Notes under the pieces: model-generated
The model's database searches: none
Seen by the model: the letters and a program-made list of their open reading frames with translations, nothing else
What the model was told of the DNA's origin: nothing
DNA from: Candidatus Zixiibacteriota bacterium
GTDB lineage: Bacteria > Zixibacteria > MSB-5A5 > GN15 > FEB-12
Direction of reading: 5' to 3'
NCBI GenBank assembly: GCA_022564135.1
Contig: JADFLZ010000054.1
Location: 1-9,399, forward strand
Length of the DNA: 9,399 bases
Shown: one piece after another, positions 1-6,595 of the stretch
How positions within the stretch are numbered: position 1 is the first letter of the stretch
How the letters are laid out: every line of letters starts with the position of its first letter
Translations under genes and position numbers: made by a program

Positions 1-833
1 CTCAGGGCATTGTAGACGAGCGCGCTTTTTATTACAGGAAAACCGGTTTATTACAAGTTGGGCTGAGAAACGGATTCGAAAATCACAGCTGGTATATGTC
101 AGGTAAGATTTTCGCGGAAAGCGGATCAAAACTAACGGAGATATATTCGGTCGGATTGTTTGGTTTTGCAGCAGGACCGCAAGTTCATATCATCGATCTC
201 CATGGTTTGTGCGACCCGCTACTCAGCCGATTGCCCACACAGTTTCTAGGACAATGGCGGATCGGTCACTTCGGGAGAATAAGCCCAAGAGGCTATTCCG
301 AGTCGATTCTCAGCTCAAAGAACGTCATTCAAGATGAATTACTTTCAGAATATTATGGCAAATTACTTAAATTGACCACTGGAGACATTCTCAGCGGTGA
401 TCGCTTGTCAGAGATTTGGAATTTTAATATAGGGCGTTATGATCACCTGATCCAGGGATACATAAATAATCCTTTAAAAATTGATTACCGAGAAATAAGT
501 GTGCCGAAAGCAAGAGGTACAACGTGGGACGATAAATCAAATGTTGTACTTGGCCCGAAAGGCTTAATGGTTTTCTTAGATAGCCTCAGTTATAGTAAAC
601 TTATAGAAATAAGCGTTGATAACAACGACGTATACCGAATTCAATTACTCAACGATAGCATTACAGTATTCCAAGGTTTGTTAGAAGCAATTAGAATTCC
701 GGAAGGAGGCTTACGCATAGACACCATAGTAGTTAACTCCTCAGCCGCTTCCGCAGGTTACAACATCATCGCTATACAAGCCGGTGATGGTGATGACAAG
801 TTTAGCGTTGGTCACGTCAAAATTATCGATTAA
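1..833 (+). CDS. C-terminal part of AftB-like membrane glycosyltransferase (5' end outside window)
   Basis: The frame is open from base 3 with no stop, so the gene starts left of the window and the ATG at 96 is internal. No membrane segments remain, so this is the extracytoplasmic tail of a larger protein. Seen: HIIDLHGLCDPLLSRLP (about 186-236), then WRIGHFGR, GYSES and IWNFNIGRYDHL. From memory, these blocks mark the soluble half of GT-C enzymes related to mycobacterial AftB, which adds terminal arabinofuranose from a polyprenyl-phosphate donor outside the membrane. The last 90 or so residues (VFLDSL...GHVKIID) alternate like beta strands and may form a carbohydrate-binding sandwich. The GT-C catalytic loop would lie upstream and cannot be checked. 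The next gene starts 17 bases after the stop, so an operon is likely. The family-level call is fair; the sugar specificity is inference. Confidence 0.7.
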   Translation, partial: QGIVDERAFYYRKTGLLQVGLRNGFENHSWYMSGKIFAESGSKLTEIYSVGLFGFAAGPQVHIIDLHGLCDPLLSRLPTQFLGQWRIGHFGRISPRGYSESILSSKNVIQDELLSEYYGKLLKLTTGDILSGDRLSEIWNFNIGRYDHLIQGYINNPLKIDYREISVPKARGTTWDDKSNVVLGPKGLMVFLDSLSYSKLIEISVDNNDVYRIQLLNDSITVFQGLLEAIRIPEGGLRIDTIVVNSSAASAGYNIIAIQAGDGDDKFSVGHVKIID

Positions 834-850
834 AATGATGGATTGTAAAG

Positions 851-1966
851 ATGTATTACGCCACTAAGATTAACAGTACATTGCTAAGATGTGAGAGAAA
901 AATTGGAATATACGGGACGGCTCTACTTGTTGCTTTCTTACTTTTGATTCTGGCGGCTGTCTATGTCAGGCCGGCGGTTCAGACGGTTGTTCTGGGAACT
1001 TCCTATGCAGAACTTGCTAACGACCCCTTTTCTGAAAATGAAAACGCAGTTGGTTTTAGAATTCTGACGCCTTTGATTAGTTACGGACTGGGCTTAAGAG
1101 GACAGCTGATAATCGTTACGAATCTTATACTGGCGTTTACTTTTCTATTTGTCGCTTTTCTTTATTTTAGAAAAGAATTATCCAGCCCGTCTGATGCACT
1201 GTTGGGGACAGCAGTATTCGCCTTTTCATTAGTAACTCTGACGACGATTTGCTATGGCGGCTATTGTGACTCTGCGACCTACTTGATAATTCTTGGTATG
1301 TGGATTCTGCGGTCAAATTCGATGGCCTTCTATGTTCTGTTGTTTCTGGGACTGCTTAACCGCGAGTCAATACTTTTTCTGCTGCCGTGGTTTATTTTCT
1401 TAGGTGTTTCAGAAGCTGACAGTAAAATTCGGACAGGGGCCAAGATGCTTTTGGGCTATGGACTGGTATTTATCCTCTATTATTTGTTCAGAATGTGGGT
1501 GTCATCTTTCAGGCCGGTCTCGTTTGACTTTGAATACTATTTCGAACCGCTTTTGGAAAATCCTTTGGCGTACTTTAATGTGTCTTACGGTTATCAGGGA
1601 CTGGGCTATTTTACTGTTTTTAAGGCGATGTGGATTTTTGTATTTGCCGCGGTTCTTTCTTTCTGGAACAAGCGTATGATAAGACCATTGATTGAAATAT
1701 GTTTGATTCTCTTTTTTGTGTGGACGCAGATGTTTATTGCCTGGGATTCGTCCCGGATGCTGACCTTGGCTTTTCCGGTGATGCTGATTTCACTATTGCA
1801 TCTGTTTAAGACAAATCCGTATAACTTTCGAAACTGGGGTTATCTGGTATTTTTCTTTAGTCTGATTATTCCACAAATGTATACGGCTGCACATATAATT
1901 GAATTCATGAGATCTATTGCTTACATTTCGATTTCATTGTTTTTGGCTGTAGGAAATATATTGTGA
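851..1966 (+). CDS. Polytopic membrane protein, GT-C glycosyltransferase-like
   Basis: A 371-residue protein dominated by hydrophobic segments: a first helix at about 18-40, then roughly eight to ten more to the C-terminus. After helix 1 comes a loop with acidic residues (D58, E62, E64) followed by GFRILTPLIS (68-77). NRES follows at 170-173, before another helix. An acidic first outer loop and an N-R-E-S/T motif are features I associate with small uncharacterised GT-C-like membrane proteins in polysaccharide loci. No named family is recognised with certainty. The ATG at 851 has only a weak Shine-Dalgarno (GGA at 840-842); no better in-frame start is close. The stop overlaps the next start by four bases (GTGA, 1963-1966). 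It could be a transferase, a polymerase-like protein, or an accessory partner of its neighbours. Confidence 0.75.
   Translation: MYYATKINSTLLRCERKIGIYGTALLVAFLLLILAAVYVRPAVQTVVLGTSYAELANDPFSENENAVGFRILTPLISYGLGLRGQLIIVTNLILAFTFLFVAFLYFRKELSSPSDALLGTAVFAFSLVTLTTICYGGYCDSATYLIILGMWILRSNSMAFYVLLFLGLLNRESILFLLPWFIFLGVSEADSKIRTGAKMLLGYGLVFILYYLFRMWVSSFRPVSFDFEYYFEPLLENPLAYFNVSYGYQGLGYFTVFKAMWIFVFAAVLSFWNKRMIRPLIEICLILFFVWTQMFIAWDSSRMLTLAFPVMLISLLHLFKTNPYNFRNWGYLVFFFSLIIPQMYTAAHIIEFMRSIAYISISLFLAVGNIL
1951..1966 (+). promoter_or_regulatory. Shine-Dalgarno and GTGA stop/start overlap (translational coupling)
   Basis: AGGAA at 1951-1955 sits seven bases before a GTG codon at 1963-1965, and the upstream gene's TGA (1964-1966) overlaps that GTG. 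The arrangement selects this GTG as the start and implies ribosome hand-over between the two membrane-protein genes. Confidence 0.7.
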
Positions 1967-4275
1967 GAAAATTGTTCATACCTAAAATTTTATCAGAGAT
2001 TTCGCTGGAAAAAATCTTTGGTATAATATATTTGATTTTCGGCGCTCTGCTATTAACCTATTCGCATCCCCAAAAAACATTCAGCGAAGATTTGCTCATT
2101 ACAGACCTGATGTGGCTCGATGCCTGGTCGCTGGCTTTTTTTCTGGCGCTGATAACATATTGGAAATGTTCCTCCTCGACTTCCAACAAGTCCCTGGTTA
2201 GTCTGCTCTATTTGTCGTTATATCTGATTGTGGCCAACAATCTGATCTTAGACGGTACGGCTTACTATTTGTATGGTTACAGCGGGGATCAGAAATTCAG
2301 GCAGGCGATGGTGCTTAAATTTATGACATCTTTCTCACTTTCGGATTTCTACTACAAAGACTTACCTGCCTTTTATCCGCCCTTGTACTATTACTTACAA
2401 GCTATATTTGCCAGGATATTTTCAATCGAAGCCTTCAAAATGGCCAAGATCGGACAGATTCTGATTTTCGCTTTTTTCCCGGTGATTCTATATTACTTCT
2501 GGCGTAAAATTGTTTCACCTGTGCAGGCAGTAATTATCACTTTTTTAGCATTTCTGTATTGCAACTATAGCAACGCCACTCAGTTTTTCTCGCCTCATAC
2601 GTTCCTGGCCTACGCCTTGTTTATCCCCTGGTGGTTTATTTACGTTGACCCGGTCAAGGACCAGCCCAAGACGGCTAAATATTACATAACAGGCGGAATT
2701 ATCGGAGCACTGATATTCCTAACCTATTTCTATGTATTTGCAATTGGTTTCTTTTACGTTTTGCTAAAGTTAATTTCCGAGAAGTGGCTTATGTCTAAGA
2801 GTCAGATTAAATGGCCGGATATTAAGAACACGGCCATCGTCCTGGGGCTGGCTGCTATATTTAGCGCCGTCTACTGGCTGCCGCTGTTGATTTCGATAAT
2901 ATCAAACGGCGCTGACCGAAGTCGCGGCGGCTGGTATCATATTGGCTATCCGGGTATTAGTTTTCAGTTTTTGCAGTTCTCGTTCACCGGCATCATTTTG
3001 CTGGCAGGAATCATTTATCTGCTCAGGCGTTTAAACAAACGTTTGAATCGCGGCCTGGCCTTATTTGCAGCAAGTGTCATCATTTTTCATCTGGTCGGTT
3101 CTGTATCAGGCGCTATGGGAATTTCTCTTAACATTACTAAATCCACAAACATCTTTTTTGTCCAGCTGGCCGCTCCGATAATCGGGTTGATGATAGCAGC
3201 ATTTTGCAGGCGCGACAGAATAGGCAGGAAAAAATCTATCATCTCATTCGCTGCTATGTCTGTTTTCCTGTTGCTTCTCTTAAATAATGTTAATGGGATT
3301 GCAAGATCAGACGGGGCCAAGAAAGCCAGAAGTTCGGTGCCCACCTGGAATACAAATAAAGAAGAGATGAAAGACAGAAGCGGAGATCTGTTTTTGCTGG
3401 GTGATCCGGCAGTTCCCTCATTCTATCCCGTCTACTCGTTTTTGAATACCAATGAACATTATGCTCATCCGGCCTCAAGATATTTCGGCAGATATTTATT
3501 TCTTAATCATTTACAGTTAATAAAAGACCCGTACTTGTTCAATATAGCTTTACGTTACAATAAATTTGACAGGGTCGATTATTTTATGCCGTTTAAACGC
3601 GATGGCAAGTTTGTCTGCCAGGCCTCATTGAGCAATTATCCGAACAGGTCCTACTTGAAAAATCTAAAATTCGATATGTCGGTTGTTGCTGATTCCAACT
3701 TGTTTTCCAAGCAGCAGGGTGCGCATTTATACAAAGTGGAAGACCCAAAAGAGCAGCTCGATAATCTAGCTATGTTTGATTCTGTGCAGAGCAGGCTGGA
3801 TAGTCTGAAAACTTTAACGACTCTAAGAGGACTGATCGGCAACTTAAGCATTGAGGGGCAGCGACTGGCAGAAAAACGTCTGAGTGCCGACTGGTCGCAG
3901 TGGACAGAAATGATAGTTCCAGAAAACGGACACAAGTATTCAGACAGCGTCACGATGTTATCCGGATATATTGTGGAAGCTGCTGATAGTCTGTATTTCT
4001 TGTTTTCATATTTAAGCCGGGCGGATTTAAAAAAAGCCTATAAGATTTATCTTCATATCTTCGACAGCACGGGAGTAATGCATAATTACGATTTTGTACC
4101 GGCCGTCTCCACAAGCAGCTGGAAAAAGTGGGACATAATAGTTTGCGGACGAGCTGTTTCCAAAGCTCATGGTAATTTTAATTATGCTGCCGGGCTATTC
4201 GCTAAGAAAATCAGATTAGGGCAGCCTCATAGAGGCCGCTGGCAGAGTTTACTAATACCGGCCGTTAGAGAATAA
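1963..4275 (+). CDS. AftA (GT85)-like membrane pentofuranosyltransferase with C-terminal beta-sandwich
   Basis: A 770-residue polytopic protein. Seen: helices at about 15-35, 52-68 and 78-96; an outer loop with LDGTAYYLYGYSGDQKFR (96-113); YKDLPAFYPPLYYY (131-144); further helices to about 440; then a soluble C-terminal half. The GDQxFR and DLPxFYPP blocks match what I recall of AftA, which puts the first arabinofuranose on galactan using decaprenyl-phosphoryl-arabinose; D109 is a plausible catalytic acid. It is longer than mycobacterial AftA (about 640). The extra tail (about 655-770) has YKIYLHIFD, a Y-D-F-x-P stretch and YAAGLF, like a beta-sandwich seen on other GT-C proteins. The start is GTG with AGGA at 1951-1954, seven to eight bases upstream and inside the preceding gene, so coupled translation is likely. 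GT-C membership is strong, AftA kinship good, donor and acceptor inferred. Confidence 0.75.
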   Translation: MRKLFIPKILSEISLEKIFGIIYLIFGALLLTYSHPQKTFSEDLLITDLMWLDAWSLAFFLALITYWKCSSSTSNKSLVSLLYLSLYLIVANNLILDGTAYYLYGYSGDQKFRQAMVLKFMTSFSLSDFYYKDLPAFYPPLYYYLQAIFARIFSIEAFKMAKIGQILIFAFFPVILYYFWRKIVSPVQAVIITFLAFLYCNYSNATQFFSPHTFLAYALFIPWWFIYVDPVKDQPKTAKYYITGGIIGALIFLTYFYVFAIGFFYVLLKLISEKWLMSKSQIKWPDIKNTAIVLGLAAIFSAVYWLPLLISIISNGADRSRGGWYHIGYPGISFQFLQFSFTGIILLAGIIYLLRRLNKRLNRGLALFAASVIIFHLVGSVSGAMGISLNITKSTNIFFVQLAAPIIGLMIAAFCRRDRIGRKKSIISFAAMSVFLLLLLNNVNGIARSDGAKKARSSVPTWNTNKEEMKDRSGDLFLLGDPAVPSFYPVYSFLNTNEHYAHPASRYFGRYLFLNHLQLIKDPYLFNIALRYNKFDRVDYFMPFKRDGKFVCQASLSNYPNRSYLKNLKFDMSVVADSNLFSKQQGAHLYKVEDPKEQLDNLAMFDSVQSRLDSLKTLTTLRGLIGNLSIEGQRLAEKRLSADWSQWTEMIVPENGHKYSDSVTMLSGYIVEAADSLYFLFSYLSRADLKKAYKIYLHIFDSTGVMHNYDFVPAVSTSSWKKWDIIVCGRAVSKAHGNFNYAAGLFAKKIRLGQPHRGRWQSLLIPAVRE

Positions 4276-4328
4276 ACTTTGTTGCTTTGGGGCTGTTAAG
4301 GCGATAGTTTGCAGGCCTATTAGCAGAT

Positions 4329-4412
4329 GCCGAAGTGGTGAAATTGGTATACGCGCTGCGTTCAGGGCGCAGTGTCCGCAAGGACGTGGGGGTTCGAGTC
4401 CCCCCTTCGGCA
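4329..4412 (+). tRNA. tRNA-Leu (anticodon CAG)
   Basis: A complete class II tRNA without encoded CCA. The acceptor stem GCCGAAG (4329-4335) pairs with CTTCGGC (4405-4411), discriminator A at 4412. The anticodon arm CTGCG-TTCAGGG-CGCAG gives anticodon CAG. The long variable arm TCC-GCA-AGGA is typical of tRNA-Leu. The T stem GGGGG (4388-4392) and CCCCC (4400-4404) close the TTCGAGT loop. It follows the AftA-like gene by 53 bases on the same strand. A tyrosine integrase starts 109 bases after it, so its 3' half is the probable attachment site. The gene is whole, as expected when an element restores the tRNA end on integration. Confidence 0.97.
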
Positions 4413-4444
4413 TTAGATTATCTCGACAATCTTCAACTTATTAC

Positions 4445-4473
4445 TTGACAGCGCTTTAGCTTTTCTATATATT
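4445..4473 (+). promoter_or_regulatory. Sigma70-like promoter for the integrase
   Basis: TTGACA (4445-4450), a 17-base spacer, then TATATT (4468-4473), near consensus in both boxes. It lies between tRNA-Leu and the integrase and would give a leader of about 40 bases. Two TGTGAC copies 11 bases apart (4488-4493, 4499-4504) follow; they might bind the recombinase or a regulator, but that is speculation. Confidence 0.6.
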
Positions 4474-4521
4474 TCCGATATGTTGCTTGTGACTAACCTG
4501 TGACGATAGAATGTCTGGAAT

Positions 4522-5619
4522 ATGGGAATTGTTTATAAGAGAGGAAAGAATTGGTATATCGATGTAATGTCGAAGGGAAGACGAATACGCAAACGCGTTG
4601 GTCCATCGAAGAGAGTAGCAGAGCTTGCTCTCAAGGATGCTGAAGTCAAGATCGCGCGTGACCAATTTGGATTCAGCAAGAACGATATTGCACTCGATAA
4701 GTTGTTCGAGCTATTTCTTGAATACTCAAATACGAGCCATCGTCCCAAGACTACGGAACGATATGGTAATGTCATCGACAACTTTCAAGGCTTTCTGCTA
4801 AGCGTAAAAAAAGTATCGTACTTATCAGGGATAACAGCGCAGCTAATGGATCAGTACAAAGGCTATCGTAGGAATTCCAACGTAAACGGAGCGTCAGATC
4901 ATGTTAAGGGAATGGTCGTAACAAATGGAACTAACAGCAAAGCGGCCAAATCAAGAACGATTAATTTTGAACTTGATACTCTTCGCTTGATTTTCAATCT
5001 GGCAATCAAGTGGGGTTATCTGACCGACAACCCTGTAAAGGGTGTAACAAGGCTGAAAGAGGACGATTCTGGCACACCAAGGTTTTTGACCAAGGATGAG
5101 TGCAAGCGCTTTCTTGATGCCTGCCCGAAATATCTTTATCCGGTATACTTTACATTTCTAAGTACGGGGATGAGAAAAGCTGAATTGGAATACCTGACCT
5201 GGGCAGATGTAGACTTCGACAGAAAAGTGGTTCAGGTCAGGGCCAAAGAAAGCTGGAACCCCAAGACAGGCGAGCGCCAGATACCAATGAACAAAGAATT
5301 AATCAAAGTCTTAGCCAAACTCAAGAAGAGCGAAGGAAAAGTTAGGGGTAAAGATTACGTTTTCGAAATTACTCACTATTCAAATTCACATAATATGCTA
5401 CGCAACGAATTGATAAAAATCGCCAAAGCTGCTGAAATAGAAAACCTGACCAAGGTACATACTCTCCGACACACCTTTGCCAGCCAATTAGTGATGCAAG
5501 GCGTCGACCTTCCGTCCGTATCCAAGTTAATGGGTCATTCTGATATCGAAACAACGATGATATATGCCCACTTAGCACCAGAACATCTGGCTGATGCTGT
5601 GAATAAGTTGTCGTTTTAG
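4522..5619 (+). CDS. Tyrosine recombinase / phage-type integrase, complete
   Basis: A 365-residue site-specific recombinase. Domains: an N-terminal arm-binding-like segment (1-50, opening VYKRGKNWYIDV), a helical core-binding domain (about 55-170), and a catalytic domain (about 175-355). The catalytic set is complete: R218 in TGMRKAE, probable K248 in NPKTGERQIPM, H313 and R316 in HTLRHTF, H339 in LMGHS, and nucleophile Y348 in MIYAHL. The length is normal for island and phage integrases. The ATG at 4522 has a poor Shine-Dalgarno, but the N-terminus is typical for the family. It sits just downstream of tRNA-Leu(CAG) on the same strand, the standard layout for an element integrated at the tRNA 3' end. 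It converges with the PilZ gene. A decayed relative of its C-terminus lies at 6159-6287. The function is secure; current mobility is unknown. Confidence 0.95.
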   Translation: MGIVYKRGKNWYIDVMSKGRRIRKRVGPSKRVAELALKDAEVKIARDQFGFSKNDIALDKLFELFLEYSNTSHRPKTTERYGNVIDNFQGFLLSVKKVSYLSGITAQLMDQYKGYRRNSNVNGASDHVKGMVVTNGTNSKAAKSRTINFELDTLRLIFNLAIKWGYLTDNPVKGVTRLKEDDSGTPRFLTKDECKRFLDACPKYLYPVYFTFLSTGMRKAELEYLTWADVDFDRKVVQVRAKESWNPKTGERQIPMNKELIKVLAKLKKSEGKVRGKDYVFEITHYSNSHNMLRNELIKIAKAAEIENLTKVHTLRHTFASQLVMQGVDLPSVSKLMGHSDIETTMIYAHLAPEHLADAVNKLSF

Positions 5620-5656
5620 TAAAGAGGGACTGTTGCAATTAGATTAGAGTTGTAAG

Positions 5657-6046
5657 TTAAGTCGACTTCTTGACTAACGTTAATCGTGGTTGTTCTTCTT
5701 CAGCATGAAAGAGGGCATCGTTAAGGAGGCACTCGATGGTTTCTAACTGATCAAGGTAGATATCAGTGAAGTTAAAGCCAGCCTTGTACTTCTTGTCTGA
5801 ACCGGGGCTTTCACAGCACCAAACACACTCAGCCTCAAAGGTCAACGTGAACTTCCCTCCAATAGGCATTGGTAAAAGCATTCTAATATCGTATTTGGTT
5901 TTAGCAATCATCAAGCGTAATGCTGAAATCATCATACCCTTAGTGCTCAAGTCAAGCAATTTGCCAATGAATTCATCAGTTTTCTTTTGATAGATTCCAA
6001 TGAAGTGGTCAGTTTTCTTTCTCGGGGATTTTCTTCTTTCGTCCAT
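5657..6046 (-). CDS. Single-domain PilZ protein (probable cyclic-di-GMP receptor)
   Basis: A cytoplasmic protein of 129 residues with both halves of the PilZ c-di-GMP signature: R5xxxR9 in RRKSPRKK and D32xS34xxG37 in LDLSTKGMM, about 22 residues apart as usual. The rest fits the PilZ beta barrel, ending in an amphipathic helix (DQLETIECLLNDALFHAEEE). PilZ proteins change partner activity on binding c-di-GMP, often in motility, adhesion or exopolysaccharide output; the partner here is unknown. The stretch KKTDHFIGIYQ is followed at once by the similar KKTDEFIGKLL, a possible short duplication. The gene is carried in the tRNA-Leu island and converges with the integrase, with 37 bases between stops. 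The start ATG has a GAGA-type purine stretch about ten bases upstream. A likely promoter lies at 6137-6166. Confidence 0.85.
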   Translation of the reverse strand: MDERRKSPRKKTDHFIGIYQKKTDEFIGKLLDLSTKGMMISALRLMIAKTKYDIRMLLPMPIGGKFTLTFEAECVWCCESPGSDKKYKAGFNFTDIYLDQLETIECLLNDALFHAEEEQPRLTLVKKST

Positions 6047-6103
6047 ATCCGATTCTCTACAATATTAATGTTGCCACTTGCAATTCTTCTTGTTTAATCA
6101 AAT

Positions 6104-6131
6104 GAAAAGGGGCGATGCTAATTCCGTCCCC
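6104..6131 (-). terminator. GC-rich hairpin with short U run in the PilZ leader
   Basis: GGGGCG (6109-6114) pairs with CGtCCCC (6125-6131, T6127 bulged), leaving a 10-base loop. Read on the minus strand it is followed by UUUUC. It lies between the candidate promoter and the PilZ start codon. It might attenuate the gene, or stop transcription arriving from the right; four U's make a weak terminator. Confidence 0.35.
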
Positions 6132-6136
6132 TGCAT

Positions 6137-6166
6137 ATTATATACTTATCGGTAGATATGTGTTGA
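6137..6166 (-). promoter_or_regulatory. Candidate promoter for the PilZ gene
   Basis: On the minus strand TCAACA (6166-6161), an 18-base spacer, and a perfect TATAAT (6142-6137) resemble a sigma70 promoter. It gives an untranslated leader of about 85 bases. Its -35 box overlaps the start of the integrase remnant. Confidence 0.45.
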
Positions 6167-6287
6167 TAGCTTAAGCGGTCAAAAATTAGGACAATAACAG
6201 ACATAGTACGAATCGTAATATGCCTAGATATATGCGCACATGGCTCTGGATCATCTGGCTGATGCTGTGATTAAGCTGTCGTTTTAG
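6159..6287 (+). pseudogene. Decayed C-terminal fragment of a second, related integrase
   Basis: In one frame this reads VDSLSGQKLGQ, then several stops, then IYAHMALDHLADAVIKLSF and TAG. The intact integrase has GVDLPSVSKLMGH and IYAHLAPEHLADAVNKLSF followed by TAG. The last 36 bases (from CATCTGG to the stop, 6252-6287) differ from the intact gene at only two positions, while the part between the two blocks is scrambled by stops and small indels. It keeps the nucleophile-containing YAH motif but cannot be functional. It lies about 670 bases beyond the intact integrase in the same orientation, which suggests an older related element or a tandem integration that decayed. Confidence 0.8.
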
Positions 6288-6476
6288 AAGCGAGAGACCA
6301 CCCCCCGGGGAAGAAAAATCGAACTAAATCTGTAATATGGAACCTTGCATTCTGACATTTCGAAGTATTCAACCCCCTAAATCTCTGATATTCTATGTTT
6401 TATTGGTAGACACAGTTAATAGGATTTCCAAAAACTGAATAATTGTTTTGCAGTTCGAATCCCATGTTCCCCGCGT
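6288..6476. other. Non-coding gap between integrase remnant and IS remnant
   Basis: No gene is visible. The stretch holds a C/G run (CCCCCCGGGG near 6301-6310) and a piece resembling a tRNA T arm, AGTTCGAATCCC (about 6452-6463), without the pairing bases of a real tRNA. The rest is AT-rich with no recognisable signal. With 6047-6158 (PilZ leader) it makes the long gene-poor part of the island. Confidence 0.5.
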
Positions 6477-6591
6477 ATAACTCACTGGGCTATCAACCGC
6501 CAGCACCAGAAGCGTTTCAACCAACAAATGACTTGACGAGAATAGCTATAGGACTAACTTAAAAAGTGGTACAATAATCGAGGGCAGGTCA
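6477..6591 (+). mobile_element. Remnant R1: 3' end of an IS3-family-like transposase gene plus IS terminus
   Basis: In frame from 6479 it reads NSLGYQPPAPEAFQP, then NDLTRIAIGLT and TAA (6560-6562). The SLGYxPPAPEA block is the well-known C-terminal signature of IS3-family integrase-core transposases. The non-coding end runs to CAGGTCA (6585-6591), which looks like the right terminal repeat (its complement opens TGACCTG). Only the last 28 or so codons remain; the 5' part and left end are missing, so it is inactive. A diverged sister copy is R2 (7526-7636), sharing most bases across its whole length. The family level is my recognition; the exact IS group cannot be named. Confidence 0.75.
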
Positions 6592-6595
6592 GAAA
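6586..6595 (+). promoter_or_regulatory. Shine-Dalgarno supplied by the IS end
   Basis: AGGT (6586-6589) lies six bases before the ATG at 6596 and is part of the IS terminal repeat, which is also present in R2. GAGGG (6580-6584) is a second, more distant candidate. The ribosome site of the next gene thus seems to come from the mobile element. Confidence 0.5.

Noticed and set aside
3087..3953. Minus-strand open frames of 62-100 residues inside the AftA-like gene
   Set aside because: They are fully antisense to a strong coding frame, with no family resemblance and no start signals.
4412..5646. ATTAGATTA at 4412-4420 and again at 5638-5646 as a possible attachment-site pair flanking the integrase
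   Set aside because: Nine AT-rich bases can recur by chance in this length, and the tRNA 3' end itself is not repeated at 5638.
5659..5668. Palindrome AAGTCGACTT at the PilZ stop as an operator or terminator
   Set aside because: It is short, lies within coding bases, and has no T run.
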